A stretch of 6,287 nt of DNA from Spirochaetaceae bacterium (GTDB lineage: Bacteria > Spirochaetota > Spirochaetia > Treponematales > Breznakiellaceae), in NCBI GenBank assembly GCA_031255655.1, contig JAIRSB010000007.1:1-6287 (forward strand). Reading direction: 5' to 3'. Shown piece by piece: positions 1 through 6,287 of the stretch. The position numbers and the translations under genes are program-made. How positions within the stretch are numbered: the first letter of the stretch is position 1; every line of letters begins with the position of its first letter. The notes beneath the pieces were generated by a model. It ran no database searches and was not told the origin of the DNA. It saw only the letters and a list, made by a program, of their open reading frames with translations.

Positions 1-1666
1 CGAAAGCGCGGAATTGCTTTTCTAGGTTATGCTGACGGTTTACGCTCCGTTCCAATACGGCAAAATCACCGTAAGAACATGCCCGGAAGCCGCCGGTTTC
101 TTTGTCGCGTATTTGATACTCACCGTCCACCATGCGCCTTATTTTTTCCGCTATGAAAGCCGCTTCAATGTCTTCCGCGCAATAATTCACGTCAGCGCTC
201 AAGCCCTCCTTATCCAGCAGGCATATAAAAGCCCGCGCCGCCTTCGTCTCATCCAGCGCGAAAGACGCGCTCAAAGGCTCGTATTCAGCTTCAAAATCCG
301 GTAAAGCGTCGCTTTTTTTGAGAAAGACCTCATCGAATATTCCGTTGAACGCCTCTATCAGGACGGCGCTGGAACGGTAATTTATTTTCAGCATAATATT
401 TTTTTTAACAGCGGCGTTTAATTTTTTAAAAACGGCCACATCAGCGCCGCGGAAACGGTATATTGACTGTTTTTGGTCACCCACAAAAAAAATGTTTTCG
501 TTCCCAAGTAAAAACAATAAATCACGCTGCAATTCGTTATTATCCTGGAATTCATCAATCATTATTGCCTTTATTTTATCTTTATAAATATTCAGTATAT
601 CAGATTCTTTTTTTAATATAGTCAATGCCAGTTCCGCTACATCGTTAAACGTCAGCATTCCAGATATACGTTTCTGATTGTTAAAACTTTCTTGAAATTC
701 ATTTAACAACGAAAAAATATCGTGAACATCATCAAACTGAAGCAGCATTGCCGCTATTTTAATCATTTGTGGATATACATTATCCTTGAAATCACCATGT
801 ACATCGCGTATCACATCCATACCCTTCGCATTCCCTATTTTTCGCAATGAATTGATACTTGAAAGATCTTTTATGAAATTGCAAAAAATATCTATTTCAG
901 TTTTTACTGAATCATCTGCGGAAAACAAAGTTTCAGCATTCGGATAGACAAGATATAATTCATCATTAAATACTTTGCTAAAGTCTTGATATGTTTTCGT
1001 TTTAACATTTTTGACACTAGGCAATTCCTCTTTTATAAGCTCAACCATGGACTTAACTTTCGCTGAATATAAACACCATTTTTCGCATAACTCGGACTGT
1101 TGTTTTTTTATATAAACGTCAAACGGCAGCGGGTTCGTGATAGAACCGTAATTTATCGCTATTTCCGCGAATAATTTCTCGGCAATATCAAGTATTTTGT
1201 TATCAGTAATCAGCGCCTTTATTCCCTGCCGCCCGCGGTTGTCCAGTACAAAAGAAAGAGCAGCTTCCTTTGCCATGCCGGAAACCGCTTCCGTGTCTGT
1301 GGAAAAATCACTTTTTATGCCGTAACGCGCGGACGCAAGTGCGCAAATTTCAGCGCAAAAAGAATCTAGCGTCTGTATTTTAGCCTTGTAAAAATCCCTC
1401 GCCGCGGTGCGCGAGGCGATGTCTTTTTCGCCGGAAAGCAGCTTATATATGCGGCTGTACATTTCATTTGTAGCTTTGTTCGTAAATGTCAACGTCAGTA
1501 TCTCATCAACTTTTAGGCCTTTTTCAATTATAAGATAGGCAAAACGCGAGGCTAAAACTTTTGTTTTACCCGAACCTGCGCCGGCGGTTACGACAACGCT
1601 GGATGAAGCCTTTACCGCTTCAAGCTGTTCCGCGTTTAATCCACCTAATATTTTTTCAAGAGACAT
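1..1666 (-). CDS. addA: AddA-like UvrD/RecB-family helicase-nuclease subunit, 3' end missing (partial)
   Basis: This is the ATP-dependent 3'-5' helicase subunit of an AddAB-type complex, which processes double-strand breaks in the cytoplasm for RecA-dependent repair. I translated it by hand: the ATG at 1664-1666 opens a frame with no stop to the window edge, giving 555 visible residues. Superfamily 1A motifs appear in order: Q-motif region with Q14, Walker A AGAGSGKT (28-35, K34), motif Ia LTLTFTNKAT (57-66), TLDSFC (99-104), LTFNDVAEL (338-346), Walker B IDEFQD (370-375), motif III GDQKQSIYRFRGA (396-408) and motif IV NYRSS (429-433). The last visible residues match the UvrD region that opens the 2A domain. 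Motifs V and VI and the expected C-terminal PD-(D/E)XK nuclease domain lie outside the window, so AddA rather than a plain UvrD-like helicase is inferred from the adjacent addB and the large 1B insertion. RecB is the main alternative. No frameshift was seen. Confidence 0.9.
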   Translation of the reverse strand, partial: MSLEKILGGLNAEQLEAVKASSSVVVTAGAGSGKTKVLASRFAYLIIEKGLKVDEILTLTFTNKATNEMYSRIYKLLSGEKDIASRTAARDFYKAKIQTLDSFCAEICALASARYGIKSDFSTDTEAVSGMAKEAALSFVLDNRGRQGIKALITDNKILDIAEKLFAEIAINYGSITNPLPFDVYIKKQQSELCEKWCLYSAKVKSMVELIKEELPSVKNVKTKTYQDFSKVFNDELYLVYPNAETLFSADDSVKTEIDIFCNFIKDLSSINSLRKIGNAKGMDVIRDVHGDFKDNVYPQMIKIAAMLLQFDDVHDIFSLLNEFQESFNNQKRISGMLTFNDVAELALTILKKESDILNIYKDKIKAIMIDEFQDNNELQRDLLFLLGNENIFFVGDQKQSIYRFRGADVAVFKKLNAAVKKNIMLKINYRSSAVLIEAFNGIFDEVFLKKSDALPDFEAEYEPLSASFALDETKAARAFICLLDKEGLSADVNYCAEDIEAAFIAEKIRRMVDGEYQIRDKETGGFRACSYGDFAVLERSVNRQHNLEKQFRAF

Positions 1667-1673
1667 AAAATAT

Positions 1674-1679
1674 TTCCTT
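1674..1679 (-). promoter_or_regulatory. Ribosome binding site of addA
   Basis: The coding strand reads AAGGAA, ending seven bases before the ATG at 1666. This is a good Shine-Dalgarno match at normal spacing. It lies in the 17-base gap after the addB stop codon and supports this ATG as the addA start. The Q motif and Walker A also fall at the expected distance from this start. Confidence 0.7.
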
Positions 1680-1683
1680 GTGT

Positions 1684-4470
1684 TCAGCCACTATTCAATG
1701 AAAACGCCGAACGGCATATTCTTTTGTAAACACATTTTACGCATACTTCAAATGCTGTATCTTTTTTTGTAAAATCTAACGCCGTTATTTTTTCATGATA
1801 ATCATTGAGATAATCATCTAGTTTTTCCATGACAGGCTGAAACGAATCCCTATCCGATTTTTCCCCGTCCAGAATTTTCACCGCCTTATGCTTTATGATG
1901 CTTAGGAATACGGCTTTTCCAACCGGAATACCGCGCGTTTCTTCATATAATTTTATGTATACCGGCATCTGAAAATCCGAAAGCCTTCCGTCCGCCGACA
2001 GTTTGCAATCACTTTTTGTGGGTGTTTCACCAGTTTTATAATCGAAAATACACGGCTCACCTTCCGAAGAGACCGAAACCCTGTCCAACCGTCCTTTTAG
2101 AATATAATTCGCGTACACTATTTTTTTTTCAGATTCAAGTTCCGAGACCGCATATCCATTAAACTCTTTTTCCTCAAGTTCCAGTAAATCCGATATATGC
2201 CTATGTATACCCTTCACCATCGCGCCGACAAGCGGGGCGCAGAGCGGACCGTGAAACGCTTTGTATTCCGCTGCTGCCTGTTTCACGCACGTTTCCGCCC
2301 ATGAGTTGTATTTTTCTATATTATTATTCATGGTGGAAAAAACTCCATCTTCATTTTTTATTTTTTCAAACAAATTGAATAATATTATATGAAAAAGTTC
2401 ACCCTTGGATTTATCATCGAGCAGACGAGCTTCGAGCGTTTCTTCATTTATATTAAATATGTTTTCAAAAAGCCAAAAACTTGGGCATTTATAAAAGGAC
2501 TGTAATCCCGTAGCGGAAATGCGGAGCCTGTCATCCTCATATTTTTGCTCTTTGATAGCGGAACGCAAAATATTTAACATATTTTCATCGTTCACAACAG
2601 AGAACGGAACGTTAATCAGGTTGAAACTCCCCATCTCACCAAGCGCGTTTTTCCAAAAACTAAAACCTTTTTTCTGGACAGGAAAAAGACGCTCCGGAAA
2701 CGGATTTTCTGAATCCGCCCACCAGTTTTTCTCCTCGACATAAACATCCAAAACCTCCCGCGTGAATACTGAGTCATTATCGTTAAAAAAACTGTGGGGC
2801 ATATTCCAGCCGGAAAAACCGAGCATGGAAGCGCTGTACCAAACATGGGGATTCGACGGCGAACTCGCACTGTAAGCGCGGAAAAACGCGGCTGACGCGT
2901 CATAATCCTCTTCGGTTAAACATAATTTTTTCCGCTTGTCCGGACGCAGAAACTTTAATCCGCGATAGATAACCGCGGCGTTTTTTTGATTCGCGTTCAA
3001 TACAAAATGCGCGGCAAACGGAGCTGCCGCAGCGACTTTGTACTGAAAAACATTTACCCCGCCTTCCTCACGCTCCGGCACATACTGCTTTTCATTCAAC
3101 GCGTCGATATAGAACGACATTACATTCGAAATAGTAACATCGGGAATCATTTTTTGCATTCGTATTAAATGCGATAATTCTTCGATACAACGAGCGATTA
3201 TGTCATAAGATTCATCCGAGCAGGAGCTTTTTAGAAATAGACTTGTTCCTCCATCATCATCCCAATCACCGCGAAAAACAAAATAGTATTTTCGTATATC
3301 ATCAAAACTTTTTGAATTAACTATAGCGCGTAATTTATATTTTATATCTTTGTAATATGCGCCCAGACTGGATTTTTCGGCACGAAATGCCTCTTCCCAA
3401 ACATCTTTTAACACGCCATTTTCACGGTAACCAGAAACGCAGTTATTATATATTCCAAAACGTATCAAGCGTTCATTTTTTTCAGGACTGCGCCACGGGA
3501 GATGGGTATTTAACAATAATGCTTTTAATGACTGAAAAGAAAAATTATTATCAACACAATTTTTCACAAGAGCAAAAAAACTACCCGCGCCGTAGCGAGA
3601 CAATGGTTTACCGGAACGCCGGCGCAGCGGCACATCGTAAAGTTCAGCCTCGCGCTTTATATACGGCTCCAAAGTCTCAAGTTCTGGAACGCTTATCGCC
3701 ATATCTTCGTAAGGTATTTTTTCTTCTTCATACAAACGGCGTATTTCAAGAATAGCAGCGCGGAGTTCCTCACGGCTGGAATTGAACCGGTACAGCGGTT
3801 TTACCGTCATGTTTTCATCAATTTTAATTATATGAATATTGCTAGATTTCAGCAGTTGTTCATGTTCCGCAAAATCTTCTATCAGTTCTGGATAAAAAAT
3901 AAAATATTCATTTTCTGTTTCTTTGAATGGAGGACGTTCCCACGCGCTTTCAAAAAGATTGTGTTCTGAAAGAAAGTTTCTGTATTCTTCTTCCAACGTT
4001 AAAAAATCATGGTCTTCGTCATCGCTTTGAGTATACATGCCCGCCTTTTCCGCCTGAATGTTTTTCAAAAAACGCTCATGACTTTCGTGCCATAAACGCA
4101 GAAGAGGCAAAATCCTAGCGATAGCGCGCGCGAATATTACTCCGTCAGCCGAATACTTTTTAGGTATCAACACTGAAAATACCGAGTGCTTCGCGTTTCT
4201 TTCGGCGAGATTTGCGGCGAATATATTGCGGTGAACAGAGTTCACAGGACTTAGTCCATTAATTTCCGTTCGTATACAGCTTTCTTTGAATCTATCCCAC
4301 GCTATAAAACGTTCCATAGCGAGCGTTTTTACGCCGAAAAAACTTAAAGCCTTTCGCGCCCAAAAAAAAGCCGCTGTCTGCGTCGGAAAAACAAATCGCG
4401 TATTTTCCCGGCTGGTAAAATTTTCTGTTAAAACATGAAGTACGCCGTACATACCATCACCGTGCACCAC
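1684..4470 (-). CDS. addB: AddB-like PD-(D/E)XK nuclease subunit of a helicase-nuclease
   Basis: This is the partner of AddA in break resection: an inactive-helicase-like scaffold with a C-terminal nuclease. The nuclease domain shows H694 (GELFH), D796 (GRLDR), D810 and K812 (FDYKTG) and a following QMPVYIKLY segment, the order expected of RecB-type PD-(D/E)XK enzymes. Four cysteines, C662 (FYKCPSFW), C910, C913 and C919 (CVKCVYKRIC), reproduce the C...C-x2-C-x5-C layout of the AddB 4Fe-4S cluster. The middle of the protein (about 226-290) resembles the UvrD-like C-terminal fold of AddB. The first 60 residues contain no Walker A, unlike Bacillus AddB; FVFPTQ (27-32) lies near the start. At 928 residues it is shorter than Bacillus AddB, which has close to 1,170. 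The start is GTG 4470, chosen for an AAAGG motif eight bases upstream; GTG 4467 and ATG 4452 are in-frame alternatives. It lies 11 bases after the ATPase gene and 17 before addA. Confidence 0.87.
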   Translation of the reverse strand: MVHGDGMYGVLHVLTENFTSRENTRFVFPTQTAAFFWARKALSFFGVKTLAMERFIAWDRFKESCIRTEINGLSPVNSVHRNIFAANLAERNAKHSVFSVLIPKKYSADGVIFARAIARILPLLRLWHESHERFLKNIQAEKAGMYTQSDDEDHDFLTLEEEYRNFLSEHNLFESAWERPPFKETENEYFIFYPELIEDFAEHEQLLKSSNIHIIKIDENMTVKPLYRFNSSREELRAAILEIRRLYEEEKIPYEDMAISVPELETLEPYIKREAELYDVPLRRRSGKPLSRYGAGSFFALVKNCVDNNFSFQSLKALLLNTHLPWRSPEKNERLIRFGIYNNCVSGYRENGVLKDVWEEAFRAEKSSLGAYYKDIKYKLRAIVNSKSFDDIRKYYFVFRGDWDDDGGTSLFLKSSCSDESYDIIARCIEELSHLIRMQKMIPDVTISNVMSFYIDALNEKQYVPEREEGGVNVFQYKVAAAAPFAAHFVLNANQKNAAVIYRGLKFLRPDKRKKLCLTEEDYDASAAFFRAYSASSPSNPHVWYSASMLGFSGWNMPHSFFNDNDSVFTREVLDVYVEEKNWWADSENPFPERLFPVQKKGFSFWKNALGEMGSFNLINVPFSVVNDENMLNILRSAIKEQKYEDDRLRISATGLQSFYKCPSFWLFENIFNINEETLEARLLDDKSKGELFHIILFNLFEKIKNEDGVFSTMNNNIEKYNSWAETCVKQAAAEYKAFHGPLCAPLVGAMVKGIHRHISDLLELEEKEFNGYAVSELESEKKIVYANYILKGRLDRVSVSSEGEPCIFDYKTGETPTKSDCKLSADGRLSDFQMPVYIKLYEETRGIPVGKAVFLSIIKHKAVKILDGEKSDRDSFQPVMEKLDDYLNDYHEKITALDFTKKDTAFEVCVKCVYKRICRSAFSLNSG

Positions 4471-4478
4471 TTAGCGCG

Positions 4479-4483
4479 CCTTT
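4479..4483 (-). promoter_or_regulatory. Ribosome binding site of addB, overlapping the upstream stop codon
   Basis: The coding strand reads TAAAGG, in which the TAA stop of the ATPase gene shares its two A bases with an AAAGG Shine-Dalgarno motif. Eight bases separate it from GTG 4470. This favours the GTG start over the internal ATG at 4452, whose only candidate site is GGTGA (4457-4461), four bases away. The overlap suggests that translation of addB is coupled to that of the ATPase gene. Confidence 0.5.
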
Positions 4484-5291
4484 AACTTAGCAGCATTTCA
4501 TCATTAGCGAGGTCGCGATGTTTAATCGCGTGAAAACGTTCCACGATATCCTGCGCCGTGAGTTTTTCTTTTTCAGTTTTATTCATATCAAGAATTATTT
4601 CACCTGAGTCCATCATCAAAAGGCGTGTGCCGAAACGCAGCGCATGTGTCATGTTGTGTGTAATCATCATAACGGTCAAGTTATATTCAGCGGCAAAACG
4701 CAGGGTCAGATTCATAACGATTTCAGCGTTGCGCGGGTCAAGCGCGGCTGTGTGTTCGTCAAGCAGCAGGATGTCAGGACGCGACATAACCGTCATCAAA
4801 AGTGTCAAAGCCTGCCGCTGTCCGCCGGATAATAGCCCCACGTTATCGGACATTCGGTTTTCCAACCCCATGTCAAGCTCACGCAGACGTTCTCTAAATT
4901 CCTCCCGCAGCTTGTGGTTAAGGCTGATTTTCAGCCCTTTATACCCCTTTTTACGGCATATCAGCATATTGTCCTCAAGCGCCATGCTTCCGGCTGTGCC
5001 TAGCAGCGGGTTTTGAAAAATGCGACCTATATAGCGGGCGCGGCGGTACTCCGGTTCACGGGTAATATCGCGCCACTTTTCGCTGTTTTCGCCACGCAGA
5101 TATATGCTGCCGCTCTCCGGCGGAAAGGTTCCCGCTATCGCGTTGTACAATGTCGATTTTCCCGCTCCGTTTGAGCCGATGACAGTTATGAAATCGCCGC
5201 GGTTCACGGTGATATTTATATTTTTTAACGCAACGTTTTCGTCCGGCGTACCGCGAGAGAATACTACCGAAAGGTTTTCAATTCTTATCAT
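4482..5291 (-). CDS. ABC transporter ATP-binding protein, TrpZ-like (COG1101-type)
   Basis: This is the cytoplasmic ATPase that powers the permease encoded just upstream. All nucleotide-binding motifs are intact in its 269 residues: Walker A GSNGAGKST (39-47, K45), Q-loop Q93 in RIFQNP, signature LSGGQRQ (154-160), Walker B ILLLD (174-178) followed by catalytic E179, D-loop ALD (183-185) and H-loop H212 in MITHNM. The stretch LLLDEHTAALDP (175-186), with a histidine after the catalytic glutamate, is typical of the ATPases paired with TrpY-type permeases, a family distinct from the LivF and LivG ATPases. A short charged tail follows residue 235. The start ATG 5291 is set by a strong AAGGTGA site six bases upstream, and the N-terminus MIRIENLSVVF has the normal length before Walker A. 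Family membership is well supported. The substrate is not: characterised relatives import tryptophan, but the family is broader. Confidence 0.93.
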   Translation of the reverse strand: MIRIENLSVVFSRGTPDENVALKNINITVNRGDFITVIGSNGAGKSTLYNAIAGTFPPESGSIYLRGENSEKWRDITREPEYRRARYIGRIFQNPLLGTAGSMALEDNMLICRKKGYKGLKISLNHKLREEFRERLRELDMGLENRMSDNVGLLSGGQRQALTLLMTVMSRPDILLLDEHTAALDPRNAEIVMNLTLRFAAEYNLTVMMITHNMTHALRFGTRLLMMDSGEIILDMNKTEKEKLTAQDIVERFHAIKHRDLANDEMLLS

Positions 5292-5297
5292 CGAAAC

Positions 5298-5304
5298 TCA
5301 CCTT
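5298..5304 (-). promoter_or_regulatory. Ribosome binding site of the ABC ATPase gene
   Basis: The coding strand reads AAGGTGA, six bases before ATG 5291. Its last three bases are the TGA stop of the permease gene, so the ribosome terminating on the permease message sits on the initiation site of the next gene. This is the strongest Shine-Dalgarno match in the window and points to translational coupling that would keep permease and ATPase in step. Confidence 0.75.
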
Positions 5305-6212
5305 ATTTTTGCGTTCTTGAATACGCCCGCGGATTTTACAAATTTCTGTTTGGAAATCAATATACAACCGATTATCAAAAGGCCGGTCATCAGGTTCAGA
5401 TCGTTCGGGTTCATGTGAATATGATACCCGTAATTACGCGCGGCATACATCATGGCGCGGTACAACACTGCGCCTAATATAGCGCGAAGGGTCAGCAGTC
5501 CTATGCGGTTCGAACGTAGCAAGAATTCGCCCAGCATGAGCGAGGCTAGCCCGGAGACTATCGTGCCGAGTCCGAAGCTTACATCAGCAAATCCCTGATA
5601 CACCGCGGCAAACGCACCGCTGACGGCAACAAGCCCGTTGGCAAGGCAAATGCCGGCTATTTTCAACATATCGGGATTCATCCCTTGTGAAATTATGAGT
5701 TGGGGATTAGAACCGAGCGCGCCTAATGTAAGTCCGAAATCGGTGCGAAAGAAAATGTCAAGTGCAATTTTTATGAAAAGCACGACAAGCAGGCAGTAAA
5801 TAACGATGCCAATATTCGGATTGTCCGTAAATTGTTTTGTCCAGTCCGTAATATTCGTGAAAATAGTGTTCGCGCGGAGCAATGGTATGTTGGCTCTGTT
5901 TGACATGACGCGCAGTATGACGGAACGCAGCATCGTCATCGTGAGTATGCCCGCTAAGAGGTCTGGGATTTTGAGTTTGGTGTGTATGAGTGCAGTAACA
6001 AAACCCGCCGCCGCACCACCTAAAAATGCGATTATCAACGCGGGGAATGATGGGATGCCGTTTACTACGCATACCGCCATGATTGCGGCACCCAGCGGCA
6101 ACGAACCGTCAACAGTCATATCGGCGAAATTCAGCACTCTGAATGTGATAAACACCGCCAGAACCATTATGCCGTAAATAAAGCCTTCTATCAGAATGCC
6201 TTCTATCATCAT
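5298..6212 (-). CDS. ABC transporter membrane permease, TrpY-like (COG4120-type)
   Basis: This is the membrane subunit of a binding-protein-dependent importer related to the branched-chain amino acid and CUT2 permease fold. Its 304 residues contain about eight or nine hydrophobic segments, near 5-24, 36-53, 57-77, 84-101, 134-153, 184-205, 213-233, 240-257 and 272-288. Family hallmarks are visible: FADMTVDGSLPLGAA (29-43), KIPDLLAGILTMTML (81-95), the cytoplasmic stretch FRTDFGLTLGALGSNP (155-170), probably the coupling region to the ATPase, and YQGFADVSFGLG (205-216). These match the permeases that work with TrpZ-like ATPases and TrpX-like binding proteins. The start may be ATG 6212 or the adjacent ATG 6209; neither has a clear Shine-Dalgarno motif. 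A possible stop codon one base upstream suggests re-initiation instead. Its stop codon overlaps the ATPase ribosome site. The substrate is unproven. Tryptophan or tyrosine is the best guess from characterised relatives. Confidence 0.9.
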   Translation of the reverse strand: MMIEGILIEGFIYGIMVLAVFITFRVLNFADMTVDGSLPLGAAIMAVCVVNGIPSFPALIIAFLGGAAAGFVTALIHTKLKIPDLLAGILTMTMLRSVILRVMSNRANIPLLRANTIFTNITDWTKQFTDNPNIGIVIYCLLVVLFIKIALDIFFRTDFGLTLGALGSNPQLIISQGMNPDMLKIAGICLANGLVAVSGAFAAVYQGFADVSFGLGTIVSGLASLMLGEFLLRSNRIGLLTLRAILGAVLYRAMMYAARNYGYHIHMNPNDLNLMTGLLIIGCILISKQKFVKSAGVFKNAKIR

Positions 6213-6213
6213 A

Positions 6214-6287
6214 TCAAACTACCGCCCGCCGTATATCATAAATTTTATACGCGAATTTTTCACCGTACCCGCGCCCGCCGTGCGGCT
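6214..6287 (-). CDS. Possible 3' end of an upstream gene (partial, unidentified)
   Basis: The last 75 bases of the window precede the permease. On the minus strand, one frame stays open from the window edge and ends ...YKIYDIRRAVV with a TGA at 6214-6216, a single base before the permease ATG. Such spacing is typical of coupled genes. A second frame is also open and ends at a TAG at 6219-6221. The third closes early. The segment is too short to choose between frames or identify a family. From the usual gene order of this transporter type, the substrate-binding lipoprotein could be the upstream gene, but these residues do not let me confirm it. The segment could also be untranslated leader. 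Confidence 0.3.
   Translation of the reverse strand, partial: PHGGRGYGEKFAYKIYDIRRAVV

Noticed and set aside
29..304. Plus-strand open frame of 91 codons at the left edge
   Set aside because: It lies opposite the continuous addA frame, which carries clear helicase motifs. The plus-strand translation shows no family motif.
399..406. Eight-base homopolymer runs in addA (399-406 and 485-492) and near the addB start (4362-4369)
   Set aside because: Each is one base shorter than the addB A9 tract. They fall in ordinary Lys-Lys-Asn, Ile-Phe-Phe and Phe-Phe codons, and the reading frame is intact at each, so I treat them as composition effects.
1667..1683. Possible terminators or promoters in the three intergenic gaps
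   Set aside because: The gaps are 17, 11 and 6 bases and hold ribosome sites only. There is no room for a stem-loop with a T tract or for a -35/-10 pair outside the coding sequence.
4558..5016. Plus-strand open frame of 152 codons within the ATPase gene
   Set aside because: It is antisense to the Walker B, signature and Q-loop coding region. Its serine- and arginine-rich translation is typical of a shadow of a real gene, and no ribosome site was seen.
5758..6177. Overlapping open frames on both strands inside the permease gene
   Set aside because: The permease frame has family hallmarks and hydrophobic segments. The alternatives have none and are explained as antisense or shifted readings.
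1..6287. CRISPR array, tRNA, rRNA, insertion sequence, toxin-antitoxin or phage genes
   Set aside because: No regularly spaced repeats, tRNA-like cloverleaf, terminal inverted repeats or transposase motifs were noticed on either strand, and nearly all bases are accounted for by four coding regions.

Overview
The window is a compact, almost fully coding bacterial stretch in which every supported gene lies on the minus strand. Read in the direction of transcription, from high to low coordinates, it holds an ABC-transporter membrane permease, its ATPase, an AddB-type nuclease subunit, and the first 555 codons of an AddA-type helicase-nuclease subunit that runs off the left edge. The gaps between genes are 6, 11 and 17 bases. 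I see no terminator or promoter-sized space between them, so they look like one polycistronic unit. No stretch over 300 bases lacks a gene.

Region by region: 6213-6287 is a short edge segment that may hold the last codons of another minus-strand gene. 5298-6212 is a permease of the family that includes streptococcal TrpY. 4482-5291 is the matching ATPase (TrpZ-like), with every ATP-binding motif intact. 1684-4470 is a 928-residue AddB-like protein with a PD-(D/E)XK nuclease site and four cysteines placed as in AddB iron-sulfur clusters, but without an N-terminal Walker A. 1-1666 is the AddA-like helicase. Its frame is open from the start codon to the window edge, with Walker A, Walker B and other superfamily 1 motifs visible.

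The two halves do different jobs. The permease and ATPase would form the membrane and motor parts of an importer, probably for an aromatic amino acid or similar small substrate. Its substrate-binding lipoprotein is not in the window and may lie upstream. AddA and AddB would form a cytoplasmic helicase-nuclease that resects double-strand breaks for RecA-dependent recombination. I see no direct biochemical link between the two modules; co-transcription is the only connection visible.

Organism: the composition is mixed, with GC-rich codons beside AT-rich stretches, and genes are tightly packed with purine-rich ribosome binding sites. The style of the AddA and AddB N-termini reminds me of spirochaetes of the Treponema group. 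That is an impression from memory, not a search result. I found no mobile element, CRISPR array, tRNA or rRNA. I do not see a clearly new system here. The points most worth a second look are the operon linkage, the degenerate AddB N-terminus, and an A9 tract in addB just before the nuclease active site.
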